This document shows, piece by piece, positions 36,467 through 47,200 of a stretch of 64,000 nucleotides of DNA. Each line of letters begins with the position of its first letter. Position 1 is the first letter of the stretch. Source of the stretch: Uloborus plumipes (Eukaryota > Arthropoda > Arachnida > Araneae > Uloboridae); the NCBI GenBank assembly GCA_038373865.1, contig JAXGGA010003398.1, positions 1 to 64,000 of the forward strand, in the 5' to 3' direction. Below the pieces are notes generated by a model. The model searched no databases. It was not told where the DNA came from and saw nothing but the letters and a program-made list of their open reading frames with translations. Made by a program: the position numbers and the translations under genes.

Positions 36467-37118
36467 ATAAATGATTTAATTAATTATTGTAGCTATCTCA
36501 GCTTTCTCCCTCTTCATTTTTGGTAAAAATATGTAAAGAACTGAAATTTTACAAGCAGTCAAAATGACTTGATTGGACAATCTAGTGTTAAAAATTAAAA
36601 TTATCCTTTTACTGATATGTTAAACGTCTCTTCATCATAAATATGAAGACAATAACATGGAAAAAGTACACAAGTTAGATATGAGAAAAAAATATGAACA
36701 CAAAGTTGGAATGTGGAGAGGTAAAACATGAAACTTCGTGAATCAATTCTTCTAAACAACTGAGCAACTCTAAAATAATAAGTTTATGTGTCTCGTTTCA
36801 AGTCGACATATTTCCATCAAGGCTGTCGTCTTAGGGCAAAAGTGTATGCCTTATGTATTATGCAAAAATCTCGCATGAATAATGCATGTAATTCCTAGTG
36901 ATGTACTTTTCAATATCTGATTTTTTTTCGAAAATCTCAAATAAGATATGTAAACACACGAGAAACATATAACATTCCCTATATAACTTATGTTTTAGCT
37001 CTGCTGCAATTTGACAATTCTTTGTGGCATTGTTTTAAGTAAAAAACGTACAAAATAGTTTATATATGGATTTTGTAATTACCTTTGCTGTTTAAAAATG
37101 CATGTTTGAAATTAGATC
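36467..37118. other. No recognised feature
   Basis: AT-rich, no supported gene or repeat. Confidence 0.5.
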
Positions 37119-37139
37119 ATATATATATATATATATATA

Positions 37140-37388
37140 TGAAGGGCCAGGGGGAAAGAAGATAAAAGACACTTTTTCGTCAATTTTGAGATATTAGCGC
37201 TATCTTGGGGCTATAAAGGACTAGTATTATCTAGTAAAACGACAAGGGGGACAAAAGATGAGAAGCGACCGAAATGTGCTTGAAAACTCGAAAAACTACA
37301 TAAGGAGGTACGAGAAATCAAACTTCGTTCTTCGTTTTTCTCGAAATCGCTTTTTGGTCACTTTCATCTTTTTCCCCCTGGCCCTTCA
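37140..37388. mobile_element. Small MITE in a TA microsatellite
   Basis: A 249 bp sequence with inverted ends TGAAGGGCCAGGGGGAAA and TTTCCCCCTGGCCCTTCA, continuing imperfectly inwards (AAGATAAAAGAC against AAGATGAAAGTGAC). It is surrounded by (TA)n on both sides (37119-37139 and 37389-37401), consistent with insertion at TA, as for Tc1/mariner-type MITEs. No coding sequence. Confidence 0.8.
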
Positions 37389-37780
37389 TATATATATATA
37401 TGTAGGGTCGGTTCGTGTCTAGGGTGTCCGCCCGCCGGTTCCCAACAATGATGAGAGCGTCGTCAACATCACAGAACATTTATTACTCCACATAACACAT
37501 AGTACAGTTGTAACACATAGTAACAGGCACGTACGCTTACGCGTCGAGGAACAAAACGGAAGCGTGCTTCTACATCCACTGTCGGTGTCTCACTCTTAGG
37601 GCGCTTTTCCACTTGACGACACGACAACGACGAAAGTCGGACGGTAATACTGCAACGATAAGTACCGTGTCGTGTCGTTTATAGCACTGTTTTTCCACTC
37701 AAACGATATCGTTTTTCCGAATGGGTCATTTTCCACCGCATTTCATTTCGAGATAGCACTGTGCTCACTCGTATATTATT

Positions 37781-37945
37781 ATGGCTCCTCAATTTAACAG
37801 ATTACGACTACTATATTTGCTTTACCTCATGAGAAAAAGAAAACAAATTAAGAGACGGTATTGGGTTCACGATATTTTTAAAGAAAATTACATTGTAGGC
37901 GAGTTTTATACACTTTTCAAGAAATTGCGAAAAGATTTTAGGTGA
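37781..37945 (+). pseudogene. Harbinger transposase, N-terminal remnant
   Basis: An ATG frame of 54 codons ending in TGA, including RRYWVHDIFKENYIVGEFYT and LFKKLRKDFR. This is the typical start of HARBI1-like nuclease/transposase proteins (RRxWVHPIFxxR...GEFxxLxxELR). The DDE catalytic domain is entirely absent. The frame runs into TTTTAG-GTGATT, which could be an old 5' splice site rather than a true end. Because of its small size it can easily be overlooked, yet it fixes the identity of the surrounding element. It is not functional as a nuclease. Confidence 0.75.
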
Positions 37946-38078
37946 TTTTAAATATTTTTACTAAATTTACAAAGAATAGTAAAAATTTAAAATCTGGACA
38001 AGTTTATTTAACACAAGTAGTTTAATCTAAAATGTATAATATATTTTTATAATTACGAACAATGCTCTTTGAACTTAC

Positions 38079-38277
38079 GTGGTTCTTTCTTGTCTGTAGA
38101 AGTTTTGCCGTCATATTCCTCATCTAAAATTTTAAAAACTTCTTCCCGGGCTTTTTCCCTGTGATTTTCATTTTTGTATAAACTGTTTTGCTTATCCCAT
38201 AGACACGGTCATTGCTCAATTAATTCACATAAAACAGACACGTCAAACTTAAATGATATGACTACTGTGTTGTTCAT
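38079..38277 (-). pseudogene. Harbinger accessory protein, MADF-domain exon remnant
   Basis: Minus-strand frame from ATG at 38277: FDVSVLCELIEQ, a TGA stop, then PCLWDKQNSLYKNENHREKA and EEVFKILDEEY. This is the MADF/Myb-like pattern (two helices around PCLWD...Y...R..A) encoded by the second gene of Harbinger elements, which helps the transposase bind DNA and enter the nucleus. One in-frame stop breaks it. The exon seems to end at a consensus 5' splice site GTAAGT (38078-38073). It faces the transposase remnant at 37781-37945. Confidence 0.7.
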
Positions 38278-38965
38278 CGAAGAAAGTTCAGAATGAAAAT
38301 TTAATCTGTTTTGAAGCATTAAAAATCGTCTGCGCTACAATTAATGAAACAAAGTATAAAATAAAATGATTCAAATCTTTTATTGTTACATCTTTTATCA
38401 ATCGTCTGCAAATTGAAGCTTATATTTTATTAATGCAGAGATGTCGAATTTAAACGCCATTGCTTTCGTTCGAAGAAAGTAAACAGATGGATGAATATCG
38501 TCCCGATTTTAAAGGCGAGACGGATGCCATCCGACACGAATGGGACGACAAACGACAGCGTTTGGTCGGAGACGGCACAATCGTCCTGGAATCGGGAGAT
38601 GGAAAAGCGCATAGCATATTTTAATGCATTTTGCGTGCTCCAATGTCGGATGACGACAATCGCTTACGATTTATCGTTGCCGTGTCGGTAAGTGGAAAAG
38701 CGCCCTTATGCTCGCTAGAGGGCGGCGTTACGCGCGCTCTCCTAAGTGTTGCCACTCATTCCTACAGGTTCGGCCATCCTGCTGGAACTGGCCCCCAGTG
38801 ACGAAACATACATTTACATTATTTTGGAAAAAGCACGATTAAACATTACGTGAATATGCGATAAAGACAACATGGTTACAATATGAAAATTCGTACACAA
38901 ATATAATCAATTTTACAGCATTACGAAGATAAATATAAGAAATTAAAAAATATATTTAAAAAAAA

Positions 38966-40909
38966 TTAAGTTTGGGAGTAGAATTTCATCATATCAGCCG
39001 AGGATGTGGTTGAGTTAGGACCTTCATAAGTACCTACTTTCTGTACGTCGTACCTATCTTTTGGCTTAACATTTACTATTTTGTAGGGTCCCAAAAATCT
39101 CGGTCTCAATTTTAACCCTGTTCCAAACTGAGTTCGTTGGATTGCCACCAAATCTCCTACATGGTATTCAGGGGCTTTCTTACGCTTTTTATCGTACATT
39201 TTTCTATTTTCAGCTTGAACTTTTTGGATGTTTTTCTTCGCTTCTTGTCGGAGCAGATTTCGATTTTCTCGTTTGCGAAATTTAATTCCTTCTTTTGTGA
39301 ATTCGACCGATGCTTGGTTTAGGATATCTCTTCCTATAATCGCTTCAAATTCGAGATGCTGTTTAGGGACAACATGCCATGTCAAATTATACTTTTCCTT
39401 ATCCAATTCAATTTCTTCTTCAAACGAACCTTTAGTTTCTACCTGTGAATTTCCGAAGCCGGTAAGTATTAATGTTTCTTTTGAAAGTTCGGAGGGTTTT
39501 ACTACTTTTTTGCTGATATTTTCACGTAGGAGGCTGACAGAACTACCACTGTCAATCAATGCATTGAAAACTTTGTTTCTGAGGGTTACTTTCTTCGTAC
39601 CGTATTTTTCTTCCGATTTTCCGGAGCAAAGTTGTATCTCGGTGGTCGGAGGTTTGCCGCTCTTCATGTTAAGGTTAGGTCGGTCCGGACATTCAACTCC
39701 ATAATGGCCTTGATATCGGCAGTAACAGCATATCATTTTGTTCGGTAAATTGTTTTTCTCGGTGTGTGAGTCTCGATTAGAATAAAACGGTTTTCTTTCG
39801 TACTTATATCCTTCGTTTCTTAAATGTTCTTGGTTCTTCGGTGAATTATTTCTTACTGCGTATGGTTCTCGATAAGCATGGAACGGTTTTCTTTCGTACC
39901 TATATTCTTCGTTTCTGAAATTTTCGGAGTTTCGGTAAACATTCCCAGCATTATTAGCTTCTCTGTTTTCGAATTTTCGTCTTTCAGCAGAATTCGACGG
40001 TTTTGGCTTTAATGTTCTTTGTACGTCTTCATACTCTTCGAATTTCCTTGCTAACTCAATTGGTGAATTAATAGTTGCCCATTCATCAAGAAAATGTTCT
40101 TTGAACTCGTACGGCGCTTTTCTCTTCATTTGGTCGGCTATAATTAATTCGCTGAGTTTCTCGAAAGTTTCTATCTTAAGGCCTGAAATCCATCCTTCGT
40201 AATAAGTCTTCAGTTCGTTGTAATAATCTGACCATGTGTGTTCGGTGACTTTTCGATGCGAAACAAATAGTTGGCGAAATTTTTCTGGAGACAATTTAAA
40301 TCTTTTTAATAGCAGACTTTTTACGTGGTCGTAGTCATTGGCCTTTTCTGCGGGTTCTCGGGCGATCATGTGAGCTACGTCAATCGGAATCAATCCTATA
40401 AGTCGTTGGACCTAGTCTTTCTTCGGCAGCAAAATTAATTCAGCATGTCTCTCGAACAGTGTTAAATTTAAGCTAATATCATCCTTCATATTAAATTTGT
40501 GGAAAGCTTCGTGAACAAATTTAGCCGGCGGCGTTGCGATATTTTCTGTTTGATTATCTGCATTCAGTTGCTGTTGTGCTTGTATTCTTAACTTTTCCAA
40601 TTCGAGTTCCTTATTTTCTCGTATTCTTAATTTTTCAAGTTCGAACTCCCTTTCCTCCTGTATTCTTAATTTTTCTTCTTGGATTTTAAATTTTTCGAGA
40701 TCTTTTTCTTCTTGGATTCTTAATTTTTCGAGATCTTTTTCTTCTTGGATAGCGTCTAGCAGAGCCTTGACGTCTTCCTCTACATAGCCCTCTTGTTTGA
40801 TAATTTTATCCTTTAGCTTTATTTTCGTGTCCTCTTCCTCTACGATAAGTCCTAACTCTTTCGACAGCTCTATTAAAGCGTCTTTTTTGAAACGTAGTAA
40901 GTATGCCAT
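38966..40909 (-). pseudogene. Gag-protease fused to integrase tail, one amber stop
   Basis: Minus-strand frame from ATG at 40909. Residues about 8-45 look SAP-like and 53-115 form a charged coiled coil built of EKLRIQEE-type repeats. An in-frame TAG at 40412-40414 follows residue 165; the same frame then stays open for 482 codons to TAA at 38966. No ATG starts the second part, so this is one gene with a nonsense change rather than two genes. After the stop come a SCAN-like capsid region, an R/Y/N-rich linker, a CCHC zinc knuckle (CCYCRYQGHYGVEC), a retropepsin domain with DSG (ALIDSGSSVSLL) and IIGRDIL, and then directly the integrase C-terminus (EYHVGDLVAIQRTQFG, RPRFLGPYKI). Reverse transcriptase, RNase H and the integrase core are absent. 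It would provide particle proteins and protease at most. Confidence 0.9.
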
Positions 40910-41620
40910 TTTTAACTAATGCGGATGTACTATTTTGTGGGGGAAAAAATTAACCTTAGAAATTTTTAATACTGACAGAATATGTAAATTTGTGAAAAAT
41001 TACTAATACCTTATTTGACATACCCTGTATACCATACAATTATTGAATACTAAAAATAAAGAGTATAGATAAAAAGCACCGTGAAGCATACAAATATAGC
41101 AATGATAAGAAATTAAAAATGCATACCGTGGATATTTTACCAAAAACATAACATGAAACAGCATAAATAAAAATAAACAATTCACTTCAATTCGAAACGA
41201 TATTTTCATCGGTGAGAAAGAAAATCTTATCATGAATATCAAAATTAGCCAACAACAAAAAAACAAAAACAAAATAGGCGCTGAAATGTTTTCACTCTTG
41301 CGGTTTTTTATTTTTCTTTTCTCGGGAGAGGTAAGCGGGGAAAAATTCAGCAGACGTCACGTGACGGCGTAGATAACGAAATTCTTTATAATCACTTGAA
41401 AACGAAATTCTTTATGAACACACTTGAAGCACAATCTTGATGAACACACACTTTTGTTACGAAACGGTTTTGTTGTCGAAACGGCACACTTTTGTTTCGC
41501 ATGCAGGCGGTGGAAATCGTCGATGATTCACTTGGAGCTTTACGGCTATTAGTAGGTAACTTTAATTTTTTTTTTTTCTTCGGCGAAGTCACGGTGAATT
41601 AACGGTGTTTAGCGGTGAAA
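40910..41620. other. Internal non-coding leader of the LTR element
   Basis: Lies between the tandem-repeat leader and the Gag start on the minus strand. No conserved frame; A/T-rich near 41.0-41.3 kb and less so near 41.3-41.6 kb. Probably untranslated leader. Confidence 0.55.
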
Positions 41621-42125
41621 CGGTGAATGGCGTCGTAGCACTCCCGGGGGTCCGGATATAGTTGCACACACAGCGGGGAATTCGGCGATTTTTTCTTTCG
41701 ATATCAACAGGTGAAGAACACATTACGCAGCAGCACTCCCAGGGGTCGGGACATCGTTGTAGGCGGAGATATCGGCGATACACTTTTTCTTTCGATATTA
41801 ACCAGTGAAGAACATATGGCGTTGTAGCATTCCCAAGGGTCGGGACATCGTTGTAGGCGGAGAAATCGGCAATACTTTTTCTTTCGATATTAACCAGTGA
41901 AGAACATATGGCGTTGTAGCATTCCCAAGGGTCGGGACGTCGTTGTAGGCGGAGAAATCGGCGATACACTTTTTCTTTCGATATTAACCAGTGAAGAACA
42001 TATGGCGTTGTAGCATTCCCAAGGGTCGGGACATCGTTGTAGGCGGAGAAATCGGCAATACTTTTTCTTCCGATATTAACTGGTGAAGAACATATGGCGT
42101 TGTAGTTCCCAAGGGTCGGGACATC
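41620..42125. repeat. ~93 bp tandem array in the retrotransposon leader
   Basis: The word GGGTCGGGA recurs at about 41743, 41837, 41929, 42023 and 42113, with a diverged copy near 41647, so the period is 90-95 bp. Each unit contains TCGATATTAACCAGTGAAGA and GGCGTTGTAGCATTCCCAAG. A 126-codon minus-strand open stretch across it changes frame between units and is not a credible gene. Tandem leader repeats may influence packaging or dimerisation of the RNA, which is only an inference. Confidence 0.9.
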
Positions 42126-42241
42126 GTTGTAGGCGCATCATATTCCCGAGGCCAGGCCGCCACGTTGTAGACGCATCATGTTGCTGAGGCCGGGCCCCCA
42201 CGTTGTAGACGCATCATGTTGCTGAGGCCGGGCTCCCACGT
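42125..42241. repeat. 38 bp tandem repeat abutting the 5' LTR
   Basis: CGTTGTAG recurs at 42125, 42163, 42201 and 42239, exactly 38 bp apart; the last occurrence runs into the LTR (TGTAGGGTC). Each unit holds GCATCATGTTGCTGAGGCCG or a near copy. On the minus strand each unit starts with the terminal CTACA of the LTR followed by the putative primer-site sequence, as if the LTR/leader junction was copied repeatedly. Confidence 0.85.
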
Positions 42242-42493
42242 TGTAGGGTCGGTTCGTGTCTAGGGTGTCCGCCCGCCGGTTCCCAGCAATGATGAGAGCG
42301 TCGTCAACATCACAGAACATTTATTACTCCACATAACACATAGTACAGTTGTAACACATAGTAACAGGCACGTACGCTTACGCGTCGAGGAACAAAACGG
42401 AAGCGTGCTTCTACATCCACTGTCGGTGTCTCACTCTTATGCTCGCTAGAGGGCGGCGTTACGCGCGCTCTCTTAAGTGTTGCCACTCATTCC

Positions 42494-42497
<4 letters not shown>
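42242..42497 (-). repeat. 5' LTR of the minus-strand retrotransposon
   Basis: Intact 256 bp LTR, TG...CA ends (TGTAGGGTCGG to TTCCTACA), nearly identical to the interrupted LTR at 37401-38766. TA microsatellite follows immediately. Confidence 0.95.

Positions 42498-42575
<78 letters not shown>
42498..42575. repeat. (TA)n microsatellite
   Basis: About 38 TA units continuing the microsatellite that was split by the LTR element and the MITE. Tyr-Ile frames here are artefacts. Confidence 0.97.
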
Positions 42576-42578
<3 letters not shown>

Positions 42579-44173
42579 TTTTTTCAATTACCCTGTATAC
42601 TCTCTCTCTTTCTACGTGAATCTCTTTTAGCTGCTTTTGTGGCTGGGTGGTTAACCTTTTTGCACAATTCGCGTATTAAACAATTCACTGTTTCAAGCCA
42701 CAATTGCCGCCTTCGATGGCTGTAGTAAATTTTACAGCGGTGCAAATTATTATTTTTTTAATCAACATTTATATCAATGCAAAAATGTAACATATTTTCG
42801 ATCTCTATGTCTTCACACACTTTTATCAACACTTTCTACGTTTATTAGTTTGCACATACTAGCTATCTACCTCTCTGTCTACTTATATCTATATCAACAT
42901 TTCTCAATAAACGTTATAGGGTAGAATTGACTTTTAATGCTCTTGAGCCAAAGGAAACAACAACAATAACAACAACAATTGAACCAATCAAACAATTAAA
43001 GTGAAAAGCGTAGACCATTTTACCATTGTTGCATTGTTCAAGACACCTAACTTGAGCAGAATTGATGGGAAATAGTTCATTCTTATGTCTTAACAATTAA
43101 AAAGGCTGTTAGTTTAATTGTTACATTTTAAAAAATACATGAGCACAGCAATTAGATCTTGCTTGATTAGATAAAAGTGATACAAATCATATACATTTTT
43201 CTCTAATTAATTTAACGAAGATATGGCTTCAAGGAGCGCGCCGTCGTCAAAAACTACATATCGGTAATAACTTTTACGTTTATATGCTTTACCGTTTTCT
43301 GGGCAATCGCTCCACACACAAGAACACAAGAATCTTAATTTATTGTGTGCGGGTGTATTAGTTATTACTTTTTTTGTTCAACAATTCATTTACATAGTAT
43401 TTAACACCTAATATAAGTGCGGTAAATATTTCAGGCGTTACTCTTTAGTTAGAAATAATATTCAGCGTAACTCAAACATAAGCTATTAAAATATAAAAGA
43501 CCAATTTCTTAAGCTAAAATTATTCATCTTGTTGAATTTCCACTAATATATTCTTCATACTTAGGAAAATGAATTGAAGGTAATGGAGAAGACAGCCGAT
43601 TACTTAATATAGGCCTGAACTCTACAGCAAATTTCAAGTGATTTTCACTTTAACATAATATTTCGCTCATTTTTGCACATATGTTCGTTTGACAGCTGCT
43701 CAAGTTTAGTTGGAATGGCGTTAAATGAGCTTCTGACTTAATGATCATCAATTTAATGCTTCTAACTTCCTTTAAAGATGTTGCATATTTTGAATGAGTA
43801 TTGAATAAACTTGGAGAATGCATATATCTTACGAGGTGTTATAGTTGGAAAATAACCACTTAACATTGATCTACGCTTTTTAGTCTTGCACATACATGTA
43901 AGATATTTTTTTAATTTAATGACTTGCTTTATATTCTGAAGAAAATATAAAGAAGACTATCTAGAGAAAATTACTTGTGAAATATAGGAAAAAATGCGGT
44001 AGAAATAAAATGTGTAATGAGTGCAGCTTTTTGCTATGAATCGTTACTAAATGGTTTTTAATAACAATCAACATATGTGAAGGTACGATAATAACTATTT
44101 CTAATATAATAGTGAATTAGAAATGTTCTTATTTTTTTTAATTTATTGTTGGTATTGATGAATTAATCAAGAA

Positions 44174-44205
<32 letters not shown>

Positions 44206-47200
44206 CAAAAAACAAAAAATCTTCCTCCTTCTGCGGGTTAACGAAGAAATATCATTTATTTTAGTGAACATAGTTTGTGAGCATAGAGTCAAAAAAAGAT
44301 GCTATAGATATCCTTACAATTGTTATATATATAACCAGATTTTACCTACATGTTATACATCGCCAGCTTGGTGATGCCATTCAGAGGCAACAGTTTCGTC
44401 TTTAGGACACATCAGTCTGGCTTCTGCAGTAACCGAGCTCCAAATAAAGCATGCTGAAGCTTAATGCAAAAAAAAAAAAAAATGCTGAAGCTTATGGTTA
44501 AAGGCAAAAAACCTTTGAACATAATCGAGCAGGCGGTATATCGCATGTAGTTCTGGGTCAGCCCTTGCTTATGTGCGGTATTTCACTCCTCAACGTTTTT
44601 TTTTTTTTTTAGTTTTCTTGTGTTGAAATGTGAGTTTCCTTCCACTTTATGCTGATAGCCAAATAATTAGTTTCAAATAATTATTTCACGTTGGAAACTT
44701 ATTTGTAGTAGGAGCAACCCCCCCATACCTCCCCTCCCCCGCCCCTCCAAATGAATGCCTTTGTATTCTGTTTTAGAAATTGTAAGGTGATGAAGAAAAA
44801 TACCACATCTGCTTATGAGAAAATGTACGTTTGTGCATCATCATTTCTTATGGGTCATATTGACCCCCACCAAGGTTCTAAGTATAAGTACTGAAAATCG
44901 AAAAATTATTGATGTCAAGCGTTCTTAAATTTGCCAGACTGTCTTCGCCTTAAATCCATAAATTATTAAAAGTCAAAAAAGGAACTGTTTCTACAATCCA
45001 TGCTTTTCACGTGGGGGTAAATTCAACTTCGTTTTGGGTAAAATTGACCCCTTCCGCGGTTTTAGTGTTCAAAATGTATTCTATTACTATCAACTAGCAT
45101 TTATTACAGCGTTCAATACGTGTTTCTTTTTCTTTTTTTTTTTTGAAAAACGGAGTTAAAACGACTAAATTTTTACTTGTTACTGAATTTAACTTGTTTT
45201 TATGAGTCAGAAGTGAAGCTACACAAAAAATGTTCTACTTTCCTTTGATAAAAAAGCGATAACAGTACAAAAGAATTTAGCATTCAAGAAATATACTTTT
45301 CAAATCACGCAAATAAAATCAACTTATCTCTTATTTAAAAAAAAAAAAAAAGAAAAGGAAATAAAACAGATCAATCCACTGCTTTAATCTATGACTTTAT
45401 TTCTCAAAAACGCCGACATATTGAAATATTATGTAATTCATACCTTTTAAAGGACTTGTATTTTGGCAGCATATTTCCAACTCGATAAATAAAATTCATA
45501 GGTACTTCCCCCGATACAAAGTCCTGAAAAATGAAAGCATTATTCTTCCTCTCCTGACTTTTAGATTATATTTTTCTTTTTAAACGGCGAGATTGTTTTT
45601 ATTTTATTTTTAGGCTTTTTCTTATACAACACTTTTTAAACACTTATTGAAAATATCTGAGCGAAGTATTTTCCAGAGTGTGAATGTATTATAATTGACG
45701 AGGGCTTTAGAAATTTGTAAAGAGGCTTTTCAAGCAAAAAAAATACATGAAGCAAGTTTGGGATTTGAAAAAAAAAAAAGAAGTTTACACTTTGTTATTT
45801 CTTTTACTAAATACTTATTCAGATCCGCATGTTCATAAAACATATAAAGAAAGCTGAAGACTTCTCTCATGTTATAACAAAAAAGATCACCATTTAGCTG
45901 TACCTACGTCTTACCGTTTGTAAGGTATGTGAGATACACAAACGAAACTGGGGGTGTTTGATCCACTTCTTAAATACATTCTTCTTCTTTTTTTTTCTTT
46001 TATGACCGATAACAATTTTCCCAATTGACACACACACATTATCTGTTTTTTTCAATTTGTCTCAGAGAAAAAAATGAAGAAACATATCATGTGTATAATT
46101 GTATTTGTCTCTGACTATACTCGGTTACTTTTAAATAGGCGTATCAATTTTATAAATTTTGAATCATCTCCATGGAAACCTCACGAAAGACAACAGCTCC
46201 ACTTTTTTTTATACACTGCTGTTGAGACATTTAATTAATTTATGAATTAGGCTTACGCTTTTATTTATATCATCATATCTCAGTTATTTCTAATTGTTTT
46301 CTAACAAATCTACAGCTAAATAGTTTGTTTCAGCAAGACCTACCATCATGGGTAAGCGTTATAGAAATACTTCACATTATATTTATTAACGTTGATTGAA
46401 TAATAGTTAGAGAACAAAGCAATTTTAATCGTTTACATTAAACCATTGTTGCTAAAGCTCAGTGGGAAAAAAGTCCATAGCACCGCAACTATGACAACCA
46501 TCAGGGGAAAAGTGCGGACAGGGGGAAATTAATTTCACTTTCGGCCTCCTCCTCCCGTTACTTTGCAGTTACATTCTACAGCATTAGTTTTTATTTAAGT
46601 TGTGCATTAACTTTTTAATATTATTTTTTCAATATTGTCCAGTCTGGACTAAACCTCCATAAATTGAGGGAGATTTAAATCTTCATAAGGCATACTTTAA
46701 ATACAGAGAGTAAAAGTCGCAAAAATGATGCTGAAAGAAGTGCATGTCTAATTAGATACTATTCCAAGGTACCGGCAATAGTTACTTCTATGTAACTGCC
46801 ATGAATTTTACAACGGGTTTAGTTTAAATCAGTAAATGATATGTTTGCTAGAAACGTTACAATCAAATTTATTTTTAGAGAAACTCTTTTCGTGCATCTA
46901 ATGACATTTTTTTTTCCATTTTTTAAATGTATTTATTTATTTATTTATTTATTTTTTATTATTTTTTTTTGTGTGTGTATCATTTCATTCCATGTAGGCC
47001 AAAAATTTCCAGTGTCGTAATTTTATGGGGAATACAAAATTATTTCTAAATTTAATAACCTAACTACCTTATCTTCACATACCTTTTTAAATACCTTTTT
47101 ACACATAAAAATTTTCCTTTTACAAACTAATAAATAATTTAGAATATGTGATCTCTTTTAATGGATGATAATTCGTCGGAGCTGACATTTAGTAAAAAAT

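Larger units (their letters stand above)
37599..38705. mobile_element. PIF/Harbinger deletion derivative with TTA TSD
   Basis: An 1107 bp element with perfect 16 bp inverted ends GGGCGCTTTTCCACTT and AAGTGGAAAAGCGCCC, flanked by TTA on both sides (37596-37598, 38706-38708). The intact LTR has a single TTA at this point, so it is a genuine 3 bp duplication. TWA duplications and GGGC ends mark PIF/Harbinger. It keeps the first part of the transposase on the plus strand and of the MADF-type accessory protein on the minus strand, facing each other, with the middle lost. It must have been moved by enzymes from another copy. Confidence 0.93.
37401..38766 (-). repeat. 3' LTR, split by a Harbinger insertion
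   Basis: LTR sequence at 37401-37598 and 38706-38766, interrupted by the element at 37599-38705. Removing the insertion and one TTA leaves 256 bp, equal to the other LTR. The two differences from the other LTR are CCCAACAATG against CCCAGCAATG and CTCTCCTAAG against CTCTCTTAAG. Confidence 0.95.
37401..42497 (-). mobile_element. LTR retrotransposon, internally deleted, young
   Basis: Two LTRs (TGTAGGGTCGG ... TTCCTACA) bound an element inserted in a TA microsatellite. The minus-strand LTR order is 42242-42497 (5') and 37401-38766 (3', interrupted by a Harbinger insertion). Excluding that insertion both LTRs are 256 bp and differ at 2 positions by eye. The interior encodes Gag, a zinc knuckle, an aspartic protease and then only the C-terminal tail of integrase; reverse transcriptase and RNase H are missing. 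A Ty3/gypsy-like affinity is inferred from domain order and the integrase tail. A possible primer-binding site (TGGGAGCCCGGCC on the minus strand) starts 3 bases inside the 5' LTR; no clear polypurine tract is seen. Confidence 0.93.

Noticed and set aside
40393..40393. Separate start for the second part of Gag
   Set aside because: The codon here is TTG and the frame is continuous with the upstream Gag across one TAG, so it is not an independent gene.
41589..41969. 126-codon minus-strand frame in the retrotransposon leader
   Set aside because: It translates the ~93 bp tandem units in shifting frames because the period is not a multiple of three; the true Gag start is downstream.
44850..45060. 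TTGACCCC/GGGGGTAAA words suggesting a small MITE
   Set aside because: Matches are short and imperfect, and no target duplication or consistent ends could be found.
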